This document shows, in pieces, positions 34,540 to 43,756 of a stretch of 64,000 bases of DNA. The stretch lies in assembly GCF_000520015.2 (NCBI RefSeq), contig NZ_CP007044.2, forward strand, positions 2,418,001 through 2,482,000, in the 5' to 3' direction. The position numbers were made by a program, and so were the translations under genes. Positions within the stretch are counted from its first letter, which is position 1; each line of letters starts with the position of its first letter. Source of the stretch: Chania multitudinisentens RB-25. GTDB taxonomy: Bacteria; Pseudomonadota; Gammaproteobacteria; Enterobacterales; Enterobacteriaceae. The notes under the pieces were generated by a model that worked only from the letters and a program-made list of their open reading frames with translations, was not told the origin of the DNA and ran no database searches.

Positions 34540-35736
34540 ATGTTAGAACCCATCGCATCTGAGCACTCCATGTCTGAAAACCAGCCGCTGGCTGAACTCT
34601 CTGAGCAGGCGGAACAATCGGCTACGGCCAAAATTAATCTGCTGGATTTGAATCGTCAGCAACTGCGTGAATTTTTCGCCAAAATGGGTGAAAAACCGTT
34701 CCGGGCCGATCAGGTCATGAAATGGATGTATCACTATTGCTGTGATGATTTTGAGCAGATGACCGACATCAATAAGGGTCTGCGTAATAAATTACAGAGC
34801 GTTGCTGAAATCCGTGCGCCAGAAGTGGTGGAAGAACAGCGTTCGGCCGACGGTACCATCAAATGGGCCATCAAAGTTGGCGATCAGCAGGTTGAGACGG
34901 TATATATCCCAGAGGCTGACCGTGCGACCCTGTGCGTTTCTTCGCAGGTTGGCTGTGCGCTGGAGTGCAAATTCTGTTCGACCGCGCAGCAGGGGTTTAA
35001 CCGCAACCTGCGGGTGTCGGAAATCATTGGTCAGGTGTGGCGTGCGGCAAAAATCATTGGTGCTTTGAAAGTCACTGGCCAGCGCCCGATCACCAACGTG
35101 GTGATGATGGGCATGGGGGAGCCGTTGCTCAACCTGAATAACGTGGTGCCTGCGATGGAAATCATGCTGGATGATTTTGGTTTCGGTCTGTCCAAACGCC
35201 GGGTGACTCTGTCAACTTCGGGTGTGGTTCCTGCGTTGGATAAGCTTGGTGAGATGATCGACGTGGCGTTGGCGATCTCGCTGCATGCACCGAACGACAA
35301 AATCCGCGATGAGATCGTGCCGATCAACCGGAAATATAATATTGAAACCTTTTTAGCTGCGGTTCGCCGTTACCTGGAAAAGTCCAACGCGAATCAGGGC
35401 CGGGTGACCGTTGAGTATGTGATGTTGGATCATATCAACGACAGTACCGATGATGCGCATCAGTTAGCGGCGGTGTTGAAAGATACACCATGCAAGATCA
35501 ACCTGATCCCCTGGAACCCGTTCCCTGGCGCACCTTATGGCCGCAGTTCCAACAGCCGTGTTGATCGTTTTTCCAAGGTGTTGATGGAATACGGTTTTAC
35601 GACTATTGTTCGTAAAACCCGTGGCGATGATATTGATGCCGCCTGCGGGCAGTTGGCGGGTGAAGTGATTGATCGTACCAAGCGGACCCTGAAAAAGAAA
35701 ATGGCCGGGGAACCTATCAACATACGAACGGTCTGA
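34540..35736 (+). CDS. rlmN: Dual-specificity rRNA/tRNA adenine-C2 methyltransferase RlmN
   Basis: RlmN is a radical SAM enzyme that methylates C2 of A2503 in 23S rRNA and A37 in some tRNAs. The 398-residue protein has the cluster motif CxxxCxxC at Cys139, Cys143 and Cys146 (GCALECKFCSTAQQG) and the glycine-rich segment MMGMGEPLLN. The substrate-methylated Cys is expected in the C-terminal stretch KTRGDDIDAACGQL. The first 30 residues are poorly conserved and later starts are possible; 34540 was kept because a GAGATCATT Shine-Dalgarno-like stretch precedes it. Confidence 0.95.
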   Translation: MLEPIASEHSMSENQPLAELSEQAEQSATAKINLLDLNRQQLREFFAKMGEKPFRADQVMKWMYHYCCDDFEQMTDINKGLRNKLQSVAEIRAPEVVEEQRSADGTIKWAIKVGDQQVETVYIPEADRATLCVSSQVGCALECKFCSTAQQGFNRNLRVSEIIGQVWRAAKIIGALKVTGQRPITNVVMMGMGEPLLNLNNVVPAMEIMLDDFGFGLSKRRVTLSTSGVVPALDKLGEMIDVALAISLHAPNDKIRDEIVPINRKYNIETFLAAVRRYLEKSNANQGRVTVEYVMLDHINDSTDDAHQLAAVLKDTPCKINLIPWNPFPGAPYGRSSNSRVDRFSKVLMEYGFTTIVRKTRGDDIDAACGQLAGEVIDRTKRTLKKKMAGEPINIRTV

Positions 35737-35833
35737 ATCCTATAGCATGATTTTTTTGTTATCTAACAGCCTGTTATGTGAGCAGCAATTTTTTTGGCTA
35801 GCGGGTAACATGAGATAAGGAATGAGTGCAAGC

Positions 35834-36577
35834 ATGAAGCTGAAACTGTGGAGTGTGTTGTTGGCGGCCGGTTTGCTGGTGGGGTGTTCAAGTTCGGCAC
35901 CGGATAAAGGCGAACCAGCGGCGGGGCAAACGCGTTTGCAACTGGGCCTGGAATATCTGAATCAGGGCGATATGCAAGCCGCGAAGCAAAATCTGGAAAA
36001 AGCAGCGGACGCTGCTCCACAGGATTATCGTACTCAATTAGGTATGGCACTCTACTTTCAGCGGGTTGGTGATAACATCGCCGCTGAACAGCGTTATCAG
36101 CAAGCGCTGAAACTTGCACCGGGTAATGGAACCGTACTGAATAATTACGGTGCGTTTCTCTGTAGTTTAGGGCAGTATGTACCGGCCCAACAACAGTTTA
36201 GCGCCGCAGCACTGGCGCAAGATTACAGTCAGGTTGCTGACAGTCTGGAAAACGCAGGTTACTGTTTCCTCAAATCCGGGCAAAACGATGAAGCGCGTAA
36301 GTCATTGGCTCGTGCGCTGAAGGTTGATCCGGACAAGGGTGCTCCACTGTTAGTGGAGGCAGAAAAGCAATTTGGAGAAGGGAAACGCGCGCAGTCGCAA
36401 CTTTTATTGGATAGTTATCAACATGTTCTGCCGGCCAGTGCCGACAGTTTATGGTTACAAATTCGTTTCGCCGCGTTAGCAGGCCGTCAAGATAGCGTTC
36501 AGCGTTATGGCAAGCAGTTAGCGCGAAGTTTTCCACAATCCAAACAGTACCAGCAGTTCTTAGCTAATGAATACTGA
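35834..36577 (+). CDS. pilW: PilW/PilF-type TPR lipoprotein
   Basis: The protein of about 247 residues starts with a lipoprotein signal (lipobox LLVGC) and then holds several tetratricopeptide repeats (LQLGLEYLNQGDMQAAKQNL; ...ALYFQRVGDNIAAEQRYQQA). Relatives are annotated as type IV pilus biogenesis/stability proteins that help secretin assembly in the outer membrane. No other pilus gene is near, and enterobacteria often keep the gene without obvious pili, so its role here is open. An in-frame ATG at 35822 is an alternative start but sits too close to the AAGG. The stop overlaps rodZ by 11 bp. Confidence 0.85.
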   Translation: MKLKLWSVLLAAGLLVGCSSSAPDKGEPAAGQTRLQLGLEYLNQGDMQAAKQNLEKAADAAPQDYRTQLGMALYFQRVGDNIAAEQRYQQALKLAPGNGTVLNNYGAFLCSLGQYVPAQQQFSAAALAQDYSQVADSLENAGYCFLKSGQNDEARKSLARALKVDPDKGAPLLVEAEKQFGEGKRAQSQLLLDSYQHVLPASADSLWLQIRFAALAGRQDSVQRYGKQLARSFPQSKQYQQFLANEY

Positions 36578-37541
36578 AGACTCCCAAGATAAAACCGTAT
36601 CTATGACGACAGGCCAACGCCTGCGTCAGGCCCGTGAACAACTCGGGTTGAGTCAACAGGCCGTTGCAGAACGCCTGTGCCTCAAAATGTCTACCGTGCG
36701 CGATCTTGAAAGCGACAACATTCCTTCCGATCTCGCTTCAACTTTTGTGCGCGGTTATATCCGTTCCTATGCCAAACTGGTGCATTTACCAGAAGATGAA
36801 TTGTTGCCAGGATTGGCAAAACAGGCTCCGGCCAGAGTCGCCAAAGTGGCTCAGATGCAGAGTTTTTCACTGGGTAAACGCCGTAAAAAGCGTGATGGCT
36901 GGCTGATGAGCTTTACCTGGCTGATTGCGTTTGTGGTCATTGGTTTGACGGGGGCCTGGTGGTGGCAAAATCACAAGGCACAGCAGGAAGAGATTGCCAC
37001 GATGGTTGACCACTCTTCTGCGCAGCTTTCTCAAAACAATCATGACGCTCAGCCGGTGCTTCCTAATGAGGGGAGTAGCGAGCAGGCCGCTTCAGCTACG
37101 AATAATGGCGTTGCGCCTGAGAACATTACTGTTCCACCAGTAAGCAATACCGGGTTGCCACCGGTTAATAGCGAAGCTCAGATACCAGCGGTGATTGCAC
37201 CAAGCCAAGCAACGATCCCTGACATGCTGGTTCCCCCTGTGGCGCAGACTCCGTTGCCGACCAATGAGGCGGTGGTAGGTGTTTCTGCTGCGGAAGCGAA
37301 CGGGCTGGTGATGGATTTCTCTGGTGATTGTTGGTTGCAGGTTGTCGATGCCACAGGTAAAACGCTGTTCAGTGGTACCCAGAAAAGCGGGACTCAGTTG
37401 AATCTGGCAGGCACCGCGCCGTTTAAACTTACTATTGGTGCACCCGCAGCGGTACAGATTCGATATCAAGGTCAGCCGGTGGATTTAAGCCAGTTTGTTA
37501 AAGCAAATCGTGTTGCTCGTTTAACGGTTGCTGCGCAGTAA
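36567..37541 (+). CDS. rodZ: Cytoskeletal/cell-shape protein RodZ
   Basis: RodZ links MreB filaments to the inner membrane and sets rod shape. The 324-residue protein has an N-terminal Cro/Xre helix-turn-helix (TGQRLRQAREQLGLSQQAVA; about 15-85), a basic patch GKRRKKRDG, one membrane helix (WLMSFTWLIAFVVIGLTGAW, about 112-132), a Pro/Thr/Ser-rich periplasmic linker and a C-terminal DUF4115 beta-domain (from about 240). All expected parts are present. It overlaps pilW and precedes ispG. Confidence 0.95.
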   Translation: MNTEDSQDKTVSMTTGQRLRQAREQLGLSQQAVAERLCLKMSTVRDLESDNIPSDLASTFVRGYIRSYAKLVHLPEDELLPGLAKQAPARVAKVAQMQSFSLGKRRKKRDGWLMSFTWLIAFVVIGLTGAWWWQNHKAQQEEIATMVDHSSAQLSQNNHDAQPVLPNEGSSEQAASATNNGVAPENITVPPVSNTGLPPVNSEAQIPAVIAPSQATIPDMLVPPVAQTPLPTNEAVVGVSAAEANGLVMDFSGDCWLQVVDATGKTLFSGTQKSGTQLNLAGTAPFKLTIGAPAAVQIRYQGQPVDLSQFVKANRVARLTVAAQ

Positions 37542-37588
37542 TTGTGCGGCCTTTGGCATTACGTTAGAGCAACAATGGAGAGTCAGTG

Positions 37589-38710
37589 ATGCATAACCAA
37601 GCACCCATTAACCGCCGAAAATCAACACGAATTTACGTCGGGAAGGTGCCTATTGGCGATGGCGCCCCCATTGCCGTGCAGTCGATGACCAACACCCGCA
37701 CCACCGATGTTGCGGCGACGGTAAATCAAATCAAAGCGTTGGAGCGCGTAGGTGTCGATATTGTGCGCGTTTCCGTTCCTACTATGGACGCAGCCGAAGC
37801 GTTCCGGCTTATTAAACAGCAGGTTAATGTACCGCTGGTGGCCGATATCCATTTTGATTACCGCATTGCCCTGCAAGTGGCTGAATATGGTGTTGATTGC
37901 CTGCGCATCAACCCTGGCAACATTGGCAACGAATCACGCATTCGCTCGGTGGTTGACTGCGCACGTGACAAAAATATTCCGATCCGCATCGGCGTTAACG
38001 GTGGTTCGCTGGAAAAAGACATACAGGAAAAATACGGTGAGCCAACGCCGGAAGCGCTGCTTGAATCTGCTATGCGCCACGTTGATATTCTCGATCGTCT
38101 GAACTTTGATCAGTTCAAGGTAAGTGTAAAGGCGTCGGACGTCTTCCTGGCGGTGCAATCTTACCGTTTGTTGGCAGCACGTATCGATCAGCCACTGCAC
38201 TTAGGCATCACCGAAGCCGGTGGTGCCCGCAGTGGTTCGGTTAAATCAGCCATTGGTCTGGGCCTGCTGCTGTCGGAAGGGATCGGCGACACTCTGCGTA
38301 TTTCTCTGGCAGCCGATCCGGTGGAAGAAGTGAAGGTCGGCTTCGATATTTTGAAATCGCTACGTATTCGTGCGCGTGGTATCAATTTTATTGCCTGCCC
38401 AACCTGTTCGCGCCAGGAATTTGACGTGATCGGCACCGTTAACGCGCTGGAACAGCGTTTGGAAGATATCATCACGCCGATGGATGTTTCCATCATTGGC
38501 TGTGTGGTGAACGGGCCGGGGGAAGCTCTGGTGTCAACCCTTGGGGTGACGGGGGGGCACAACAAGAGCGGCTTTTATGAAGACGGCGTGCGCCAGAAAG
38601 AGCGATTTGACAACGAACAGATGATCGATCAACTGGAAGCGAAGATCCGGGCCAAAGCAACAATGCTGGATGAATCCAAGCGCATTACGATCAATCAGCT
38701 GGAAAAATAA
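37589..38710 (+). CDS. ispG: 4-hydroxy-3-methylbut-2-en-1-yl diphosphate synthase IspG
   Basis: IspG (GcpE) carries out the penultimate step of the MEP isoprenoid pathway with a [4Fe-4S] cluster. The 373-residue protein keeps the cluster Cys residues in ACPTCSRQEFD and GCVVNGPGEA. The start MHNQAPINRRKSTRIYVG is usual for the family, with an ATGGAGAG Shine-Dalgarno upstream. It lies between rodZ and hisS, the conserved order. Confidence 0.96.
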   Translation: MHNQAPINRRKSTRIYVGKVPIGDGAPIAVQSMTNTRTTDVAATVNQIKALERVGVDIVRVSVPTMDAAEAFRLIKQQVNVPLVADIHFDYRIALQVAEYGVDCLRINPGNIGNESRIRSVVDCARDKNIPIRIGVNGGSLEKDIQEKYGEPTPEALLESAMRHVDILDRLNFDQFKVSVKASDVFLAVQSYRLLAARIDQPLHLGITEAGGARSGSVKSAIGLGLLLSEGIGDTLRISLAADPVEEVKVGFDILKSLRIRARGINFIACPTCSRQEFDVIGTVNALEQRLEDIITPMDVSIIGCVVNGPGEALVSTLGVTGGHNKSGFYEDGVRQKERFDNEQMIDQLEAKIRAKATMLDESKRITINQLEK

Positions 38711-38726
38711 GCACGAAAGCCAGTGT

Positions 38727-38746
38727 AACGGGCGTTTTAGCCCGTT
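38727..38746 (+). terminator. Terminator after ispG
   Basis: AACGGGC and GCCCGTT form a 7-bp stem with loop GTTTTA, followed by TATTTATG, 16 bp after the ispG stop. Confidence 0.65.
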
Positions 38747-38783
38747 TATTTATGAGCCCAGTGGGCTTAAAAGCGCATCCACG

Positions 38784-38813
38784 TTGAACAGCGGATGGCA
38801 AAATCCCTATAAT
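38784..38813 (+). promoter_or_regulatory. hisS: Sigma-70 promoter of hisS
   Basis: TTGAAC (38784-38789) and TATAAT (38808-38813) are separated by 18 bp, close to consensus. The -10 is 37 bp upstream of the hisS start, so the leader is short. Confidence 0.7.
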
Positions 38814-38850
38814 TGGGTTCATTTTTAGATAAAACGGGCAGACAACTCAC

Positions 38851-40125
38851 GTGGCAAAAAATATTCAAGCCATTCGCGGCATGAACGATTACCTGCCGGA
38901 AGAAACGGCGTTATGGCAGCGTATTGAAGGTACGCTCAAGCAGGTGTTGGGTGGTTATGGTTACAGCGAAATCCGCTTGCCGATTGTAGAACAGACCCCG
39001 TTATTTAAACGCGCCATTGGTGAAGTCACCGATGTTGTAGAAAAAGAGATGTATACCTTTGACGATCGCAACGGCGAAAGCCTGACGCTGCGCCCTGAAG
39101 GAACAGCGGGTTGTGTTCGTGCCGGTATTGAGCATGGTTTGTTGTACAATCAGGAACAGCGTTTGTGGTATATCGGCCCAATGTTCCGCTATGAGCGCCC
39201 ACAGAAAGGCCGTTATCGTCAGTTTCATCAGCTAGGGGCAGAAGTCTTTGGCCTGCAAGGGCCGGATATTGACGCCGAACTGATCCTGCTGAGTGCCCGC
39301 TGGTGGAAAGCGTTGGGGATCGCTGAGCATGTCAGGCTGGAATTGAACTCGATTGGTTCGTTAGAAGCACGAGCCAACTACCGTGATGCGCTGGTGGCTT
39401 TTTTGGAGCAACATCAGGAAACGCTGGATGAAGATTGTAAACGGCGTATGTACAGCAACCCATTGCGTGTGCTGGACTCCAAAAATCCTGAAGTGCAGGC
39501 TTTGCTGAATGAAGCACCACGCCTTTCTGACTACCTGGATGAAGAATCCAAGATTCATTTCAATGGGTTATGTGAACTTTTGGCGCAGGCAGGTATCCCA
39601 TATACCATCAACGAACGCCTGGTGCGTGGCCTGGATTATTATAACCGCACCGTATTTGAGTGGGTGACCACCAGCCTCGGGGCGCAGGGTACGGTGTGTG
39701 CCGGTGGCCGTTACGACGGCCTGGTTGAACAATTGGGTGGGCGTGCTACGCCTGCCGTGGGTTTTGCCATGGGCCTGGAACGCCTGGTGTTGTTGGTGCA
39801 GGCGGTTAACCCTGAATTCAAGGCACCTGCCACTATTGATGTCTATGTGATATCCAGCGGTGCCGGTACGCAGAGTGCAGCGATGCAACTGGCGGAAAAG
39901 GTACGTGATGCAGCACCGCAGATTAAATTGATGACTAACTATGGCGGCGGCAACTTTAAAAAGCAGATCACCCGTGCAGATAAATGGGGTGCGCGCGTTG
40001 CCCTGATCCTGGGTGAGAATGAAATGGCTGCACAGCAGGTGGTCATCAAAGATCTGCGCAGCGGCGAACAAGAAACGCTGGCGCAAAGCGAAGTCGCAGC
40101 GCGTCTGGCTTTGATGCTAGGTTAA
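38851..40125 (+). CDS. hisS: Histidyl-tRNA synthetase
   Basis: HisS charges tRNA-His. The 424-residue class II synthetase starts GTG (AKNIQAIRGMNDYLPEE) and has motif 2 (MFRYERPQKGRYRQFHQLG), the histidine-specific segment LVRGLDYYNRTVFEW and motif 3 (VGFAMGLERLVLL), then an anticodon-binding domain. Length equals E. coli HisS. It has its own promoter and begins the run hisS-yfgM-bamB. Confidence 0.97.
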   Translation: MAKNIQAIRGMNDYLPEETALWQRIEGTLKQVLGGYGYSEIRLPIVEQTPLFKRAIGEVTDVVEKEMYTFDDRNGESLTLRPEGTAGCVRAGIEHGLLYNQEQRLWYIGPMFRYERPQKGRYRQFHQLGAEVFGLQGPDIDAELILLSARWWKALGIAEHVRLELNSIGSLEARANYRDALVAFLEQHQETLDEDCKRRMYSNPLRVLDSKNPEVQALLNEAPRLSDYLDEESKIHFNGLCELLAQAGIPYTINERLVRGLDYYNRTVFEWVTTSLGAQGTVCAGGRYDGLVEQLGGRATPAVGFAMGLERLVLLVQAVNPEFKAPATIDVYVISSGAGTQSAAMQLAEKVRDAAPQIKLMTNYGGGNFKKQITRADKWGARVALILGENEMAAQQVVIKDLRSGEQETLAQSEVAARLALMLG

Positions 40126-40138
40126 GGAGAAGGACACC

Positions 40139-40759
40139 GTGGAAGTTTATACCAATGAAAACGAACAACTTGACGCTGTGCGCCGGTTCTTTGCCGAAAA
40201 CGGTAAAGCTTTGGCCGTGGGCGTTGTGCTCGGTATTGGTGCCCTGCTTGGCTGGCGCTATTGGCAGAATCATCAAAACTCCAACATGATGGCAGCCTCA
40301 GAAGCTTATCAGCAGGCTACTGAACATCTTGCAGTGGGTAAAGCGGATGATGTAACGGCGGCAGAGACGTTTATCCAAGCCAACAGCAATAACTATGGCG
40401 TATTGGCGGCATTGCAACTGGCGAAGTATTTTGTTGAACAAAACGACTTTGCGAAAGCAGAGCAGCAATTGATCATGGCGCAGAGTTTGAATAAAGATGA
40501 AAGTCTGCTGGCGATGATTAACCTGCGTTTGGCGCGTGTTCAGTTGCAAGAGAAAAAGCTGGATGAAGCGCTGAAAACGCTGGATAGCGTAAAAGGCGAA
40601 GGTTGGGCAGCAATGGTGCAGGACGTGCGTGGTGATGTACTGGTGGCGAAGGGCGATATTAAAGGCGCTCAAGAAGCTTACAGTAAGGGTATCGAATCCA
40701 ATGCTTCTCAGGCGCATGCGGGATTGCTGCGCGTGAAATTGAATAATTTGTCCAGCTAA
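40139..40759 (+). CDS. yfgM: YfgM periplasmic chaperone-like membrane protein
   Basis: YfgM is an inner-membrane protein that in E. coli partners with PpiD near the SecYEG translocon. The 206-residue protein has a short cytoplasmic N-terminus, one membrane helix (ALAVGVVLGIGALLGWRYW, about residues 24-42) and a periplasmic TPR-like domain. It starts GTG with an AAGGAGAAGG Shine-Dalgarno, 13 nt after hisS, and bamB follows 11 nt after its stop. Confidence 0.94.
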   Translation: MEVYTNENEQLDAVRRFFAENGKALAVGVVLGIGALLGWRYWQNHQNSNMMAASEAYQQATEHLAVGKADDVTAAETFIQANSNNYGVLAALQLAKYFVEQNDFAKAEQQLIMAQSLNKDESLLAMINLRLARVQLQEKKLDEALKTLDSVKGEGWAAMVQDVRGDVLVAKGDIKGAQEAYSKGIESNASQAHAGLLRVKLNNLSS

Positions 40760-40770
40760 GGGGAATTCCC

Positions 40771-41952
40771 ATGCAATTGCGTAAAACACTCTTGGTCGGG
40801 CTGGTTTCTGTTGCCTTGTTGAGTGGTTGCTCACTATTTGGCGGCGAAGAAGACGTGGTCACCATGTCACCGTTGCCAAAAGTTGAAAATCAGTTCACGC
40901 CAAATAAAGCGTGGAGCACATCGGTAGGTAATGGCATCGGTGAATACTATTCCCACCTGCGCCCGGCGTTTCAGGATAGTACTGTCTATGCAGCCGATCG
41001 CCGGGGTACAGTCATCGCCATGGATCTGGCTGATGGTAAAGAGAAATGGAAAGTCGATCTTTCAGAAAAAACTCGTTTCTTCAGCAGAAATCAACCCGCG
41101 TTGTTATCCGGTGGTATGACGGTTTCTGGCTCCAACGTCTACGTTGGCAGTGAAAAAGCCGTTGTTTATGCTCTGAATACCTCTGATGGTAACGTGGCGT
41201 GGCAGACCAAAGTGGCAGGCGAAGCGCTCTCCCGCCCGGTGGTTGCTGAAGGCATGGTTCTGGTGCATACCAGTAACGGCCAGTTGCAGGCGTTGAATGA
41301 AGCAGACGGCGCCATCAAGTGGACGGTAAACCTGGATATTCCTACGTTGTCGCTGCGGGGTGAATCCGCGCCAGCCACTGCGTTTGGCGCAGCGATCGTC
41401 GGTGGTGATAATGGCCGCGTCAGTGCCGTACTGATGCAACAAGGCCAGTTAATCTGGCAACAGCGTATTTCCCAGCCGAGCGGTGCGACTGAAATTGATC
41501 GCCTGAATGACGTGGATACCACCCCGGTGATTGAGAATAACGTGGTATACGCATTGGGCTACAATGGCAACCTGACCGCGCTGGATTTGCGTTCTGGTCA
41601 GATTATCTGGAAACGTGAGATGGGCTCGGTGAATGACTTTATTGTTGACGCTGGCCGCATCTATTTGGTTGATCAGAACGATCGCGTGGTTGCCATGAAC
41701 ACTGACGGTGGGGTTAGCCTGTGGAACCAAAGCGATCTACTGCACCGTAATCTGACGGCACCAGCACTGTATAATGGCTATCTGGTTGTTGGGGATGCTG
41801 AAGGGTATCTGCACTGGATCAACACGACTGATGGCCGTTTCGTTGCGCAACAACAAGTAGACAGCTCCGGTTTCCTGTCTGCGCCGATTGTGGCTGATGG
41901 TAAGCTGTTGATCCAGGCGCGCGGTGGCAAAGTTTACGCATTTACCCGCTAA
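40771..41952 (+). CDS. bamB: BAM complex lipoprotein BamB
   Basis: BamB is the eight-bladed beta-propeller lipoprotein that helps BamA fold outer-membrane proteins. The 393-residue protein has the signal peptide and lipobox (LLSGCSLFGG, Cys at about residue 20) followed by PQQ-type propeller repeats with regular W/D/G motifs (DGKEKWKVDL, DGNVAWQTKV, SGQIIWKREM). The length agrees with E. coli BamB (392). It is co-transcribed with yfgM; a terminator lies before der. Confidence 0.96.
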   Translation: MQLRKTLLVGLVSVALLSGCSLFGGEEDVVTMSPLPKVENQFTPNKAWSTSVGNGIGEYYSHLRPAFQDSTVYAADRRGTVIAMDLADGKEKWKVDLSEKTRFFSRNQPALLSGGMTVSGSNVYVGSEKAVVYALNTSDGNVAWQTKVAGEALSRPVVAEGMVLVHTSNGQLQALNEADGAIKWTVNLDIPTLSLRGESAPATAFGAAIVGGDNGRVSAVLMQQGQLIWQQRISQPSGATEIDRLNDVDTTPVIENNVVYALGYNGNLTALDLRSGQIIWKREMGSVNDFIVDAGRIYLVDQNDRVVAMNTDGGVSLWNQSDLLHRNLTAPALYNGYLVVGDAEGYLHWINTTDGRFVAQQQVDSSGFLSAPIVADGKLLIQARGGKVYAFTR

Positions 41953-41986
41953 GGCTGCTTATCGCACCGGTTTATCTATCTGATAG

Positions 41987-42043
41987 ATTTCAAGTTGCAG
42001 CAGATAACAAACAAATGGAACCTACGGTGCTGCTGCTTGAAAA
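41987..42043. repeat. Palindromic element after bamB
   Basis: ATTTCAAGTTGCAGCAG and CTGCTGCTTGAAAA form an inverted repeat around 25 bp of unpaired DNA. The arms match the outer arms of the ERIC element, so it is probably another reduced element of the same group. Confidence 0.5.
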
Positions 42044-42054
42044 ATGAAGGTGTT

Positions 42055-42091
42055 AAACGGCTCCTGTCTCCAGGGGCCGTTTCGTGTTTTT
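42055..42091 (+). terminator. Terminator between bamB and der
   Basis: AAACGGCTCC and GGGGCCGTTT form a 10-bp stem (one G-T pair) with loop TGTCTCCA, followed by CGTGTTTTT. Confidence 0.75.
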
Positions 42092-42161
42092 AAAACCATG
42101 CTGCTGCTGTCTATTGCATTGTGTGGTTACGCATTGATTATTAAGTAATGAGGCTTCAACC

Positions 42162-43652
42162 ATGATACCTGTCGTCGCGCTGGTCGGGCGCCCGAATGTG
42201 GGTAAATCCACCCTATTTAACCGTTTAACACAGACGCGTGATGCGTTGGTGGCGGATTTCCCCGGGCTAACGCGTGACCGTAAATATGGTCGTGCTGAGG
42301 TTGAGGGCAACGAATTTATCATTGTCGATACCGGGGGTATTGACGGTACGGAAGACGGTGTAGAAACCCGCATGGCAGGCCAATCGCTGCTGGCGATTGA
42401 GGAAGCTGACATTGTGCTGTTTATGGTGGATGCCCGCGCCGGGTTGATGCCTGCCGATCAGGGGATTGCCCAGCATTTGCGCAGCCGCCAAAAAGCCACT
42501 TTCCTGGTCGCCAACAAAACTGATGGCATGGACCCTGATACCGCCACCGCTGATTTTTATGCGTTGGGCCTGGGTGATGTGTATGCGATCGCTGCTTCTC
42601 ATGGGCGCGGTGTCTCACAATTGATTGAGCACGTGCTGGTGCCGTTTCTCCCCGAAAAACCAGAGGAAGTTGAGCTGAGCGAAGAAGAGGCCAATGCCGC
42701 TTATTGGGCTGAGCAAAACGGTGAAACGGCGGAAGAAGGCGAAGAAGAAGAAGCGGAAGAAGACTTCAATCCGCAGGATCTGCCCATCAAGTTGGCGATT
42801 GTCGGTCGCCCTAATGTGGGTAAGTCCACACTGACCAACCGTATCCTTGGTGAGGAGCGTGTGGTGGTGTACGACATGCCGGGCACAACGCGCGACAGTA
42901 TCTATATCCCGATGGTACGCAATGAGCGCGAATATGTGCTGATCGACACCGCCGGGGTGCGTAAGCGTGGAAAAGTCACTGAAATCGTAGAGAAATTTTC
43001 GGTCATCAAAACGTTGCAGGCCATTGAAGACGCCAACGTGGTGCTGCTGGTGATCGATGCGCGTGAAGGTATTTCCGATCAGGATCTTTCATTGCTTGGC
43101 TTTATCCTCAACAGTGGCCGTTCATTGGTGATTGCGGTCAACAAGTGGGATGGTATGAATGAGGAAGATCGCGAACATGTGAAAGAGATGCTCGATCTGC
43201 GCTTGGGCTTCGTCGATTTCGCCCGTGTGCACTTCATCTCTGCGTTGCATGGTAGCGGCGTCGGTAACCTGTTCGAATCCATATTGGAAGCCTACGAGTG
43301 TTCGACCCGCCGTGTTAATACCTCAATGCTGACCAAAATTATGCAGATGGCTATTGATGACCATCAGCCACCGTTGATTCGTGGCCGCCGAGTGAAGCTG
43401 AAATATGCTCATGCAGGGGGGTACAATCCGCCAATCGTGGTGATCCACGGTAACCAGGTGGCCGATCTGCCGGACTCATACAAACGTTATCTGATGAATT
43501 ATTTCCGCCGTTCATTGAATGTGATGGGCACGCCGATCCGTATCCAGTTTAAAGAGGGCGATAATCCGTTTGCTGGCAAACGTAACCTGTTAACCCCGAA
43601 TCAGATGCGTAAGCGTAAACGCCTGATGAGCCATTTGAAGAAATCAAAATAA
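42162..43652 (+). CDS. der: Ribosome biogenesis GTPase Der (EngA)
   Basis: Der is an essential double GTPase that acts in 50S subunit maturation. The 496-residue protein has G domain 1 (GRPNVGKSTLFNRL, DTGGIDG, NKTDG) from about residue 8 and G domain 2 (GRPNVGKSTLTNRI, DTAGVRK, NKWDG) from about 208, joined by an acidic Glu-rich linker (about 170-200), and a KH-like C-terminal domain. All switch motifs are intact. A terminator upstream suggests a separate promoter from bamB, though read-through is possible. Confidence 0.97.
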   Translation: MIPVVALVGRPNVGKSTLFNRLTQTRDALVADFPGLTRDRKYGRAEVEGNEFIIVDTGGIDGTEDGVETRMAGQSLLAIEEADIVLFMVDARAGLMPADQGIAQHLRSRQKATFLVANKTDGMDPDTATADFYALGLGDVYAIAASHGRGVSQLIEHVLVPFLPEKPEEVELSEEEANAAYWAEQNGETAEEGEEEEAEEDFNPQDLPIKLAIVGRPNVGKSTLTNRILGEERVVVYDMPGTTRDSIYIPMVRNEREYVLIDTAGVRKRGKVTEIVEKFSVIKTLQAIEDANVVLLVIDAREGISDQDLSLLGFILNSGRSLVIAVNKWDGMNEEDREHVKEMLDLRLGFVDFARVHFISALHGSGVGNLFESILEAYECSTRRVNTSMLTKIMQMAIDDHQPPLIRGRRVKLKYAHAGGYNPPIVVIHGNQVADLPDSYKRYLMNYFRRSLNVMGTPIRIQFKEGDNPFAGKRNLLTPNQMRKRKRLMSHLKKSK

Positions 43653-43653
43653 A

Positions 43654-43691
43654 AAAGTAGAGCGTGGTAATGACACCGCGCTCTACTTTTA
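43654..43691. terminator. Terminator after der
   Basis: AAAAGTAGAGCG and CGCTCTACTTTT form a 12-bp stem with loop TGGTAATGACACCG and a T-rich end. It directly follows the der stop. Confidence 0.88.
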
Positions 43692-43756
43692 TCTAACCGA
43701 AATCATTTTATTATTGGGGTATTTTTACCCCTTGCCTGCTTTTGCGAAGGAACGCC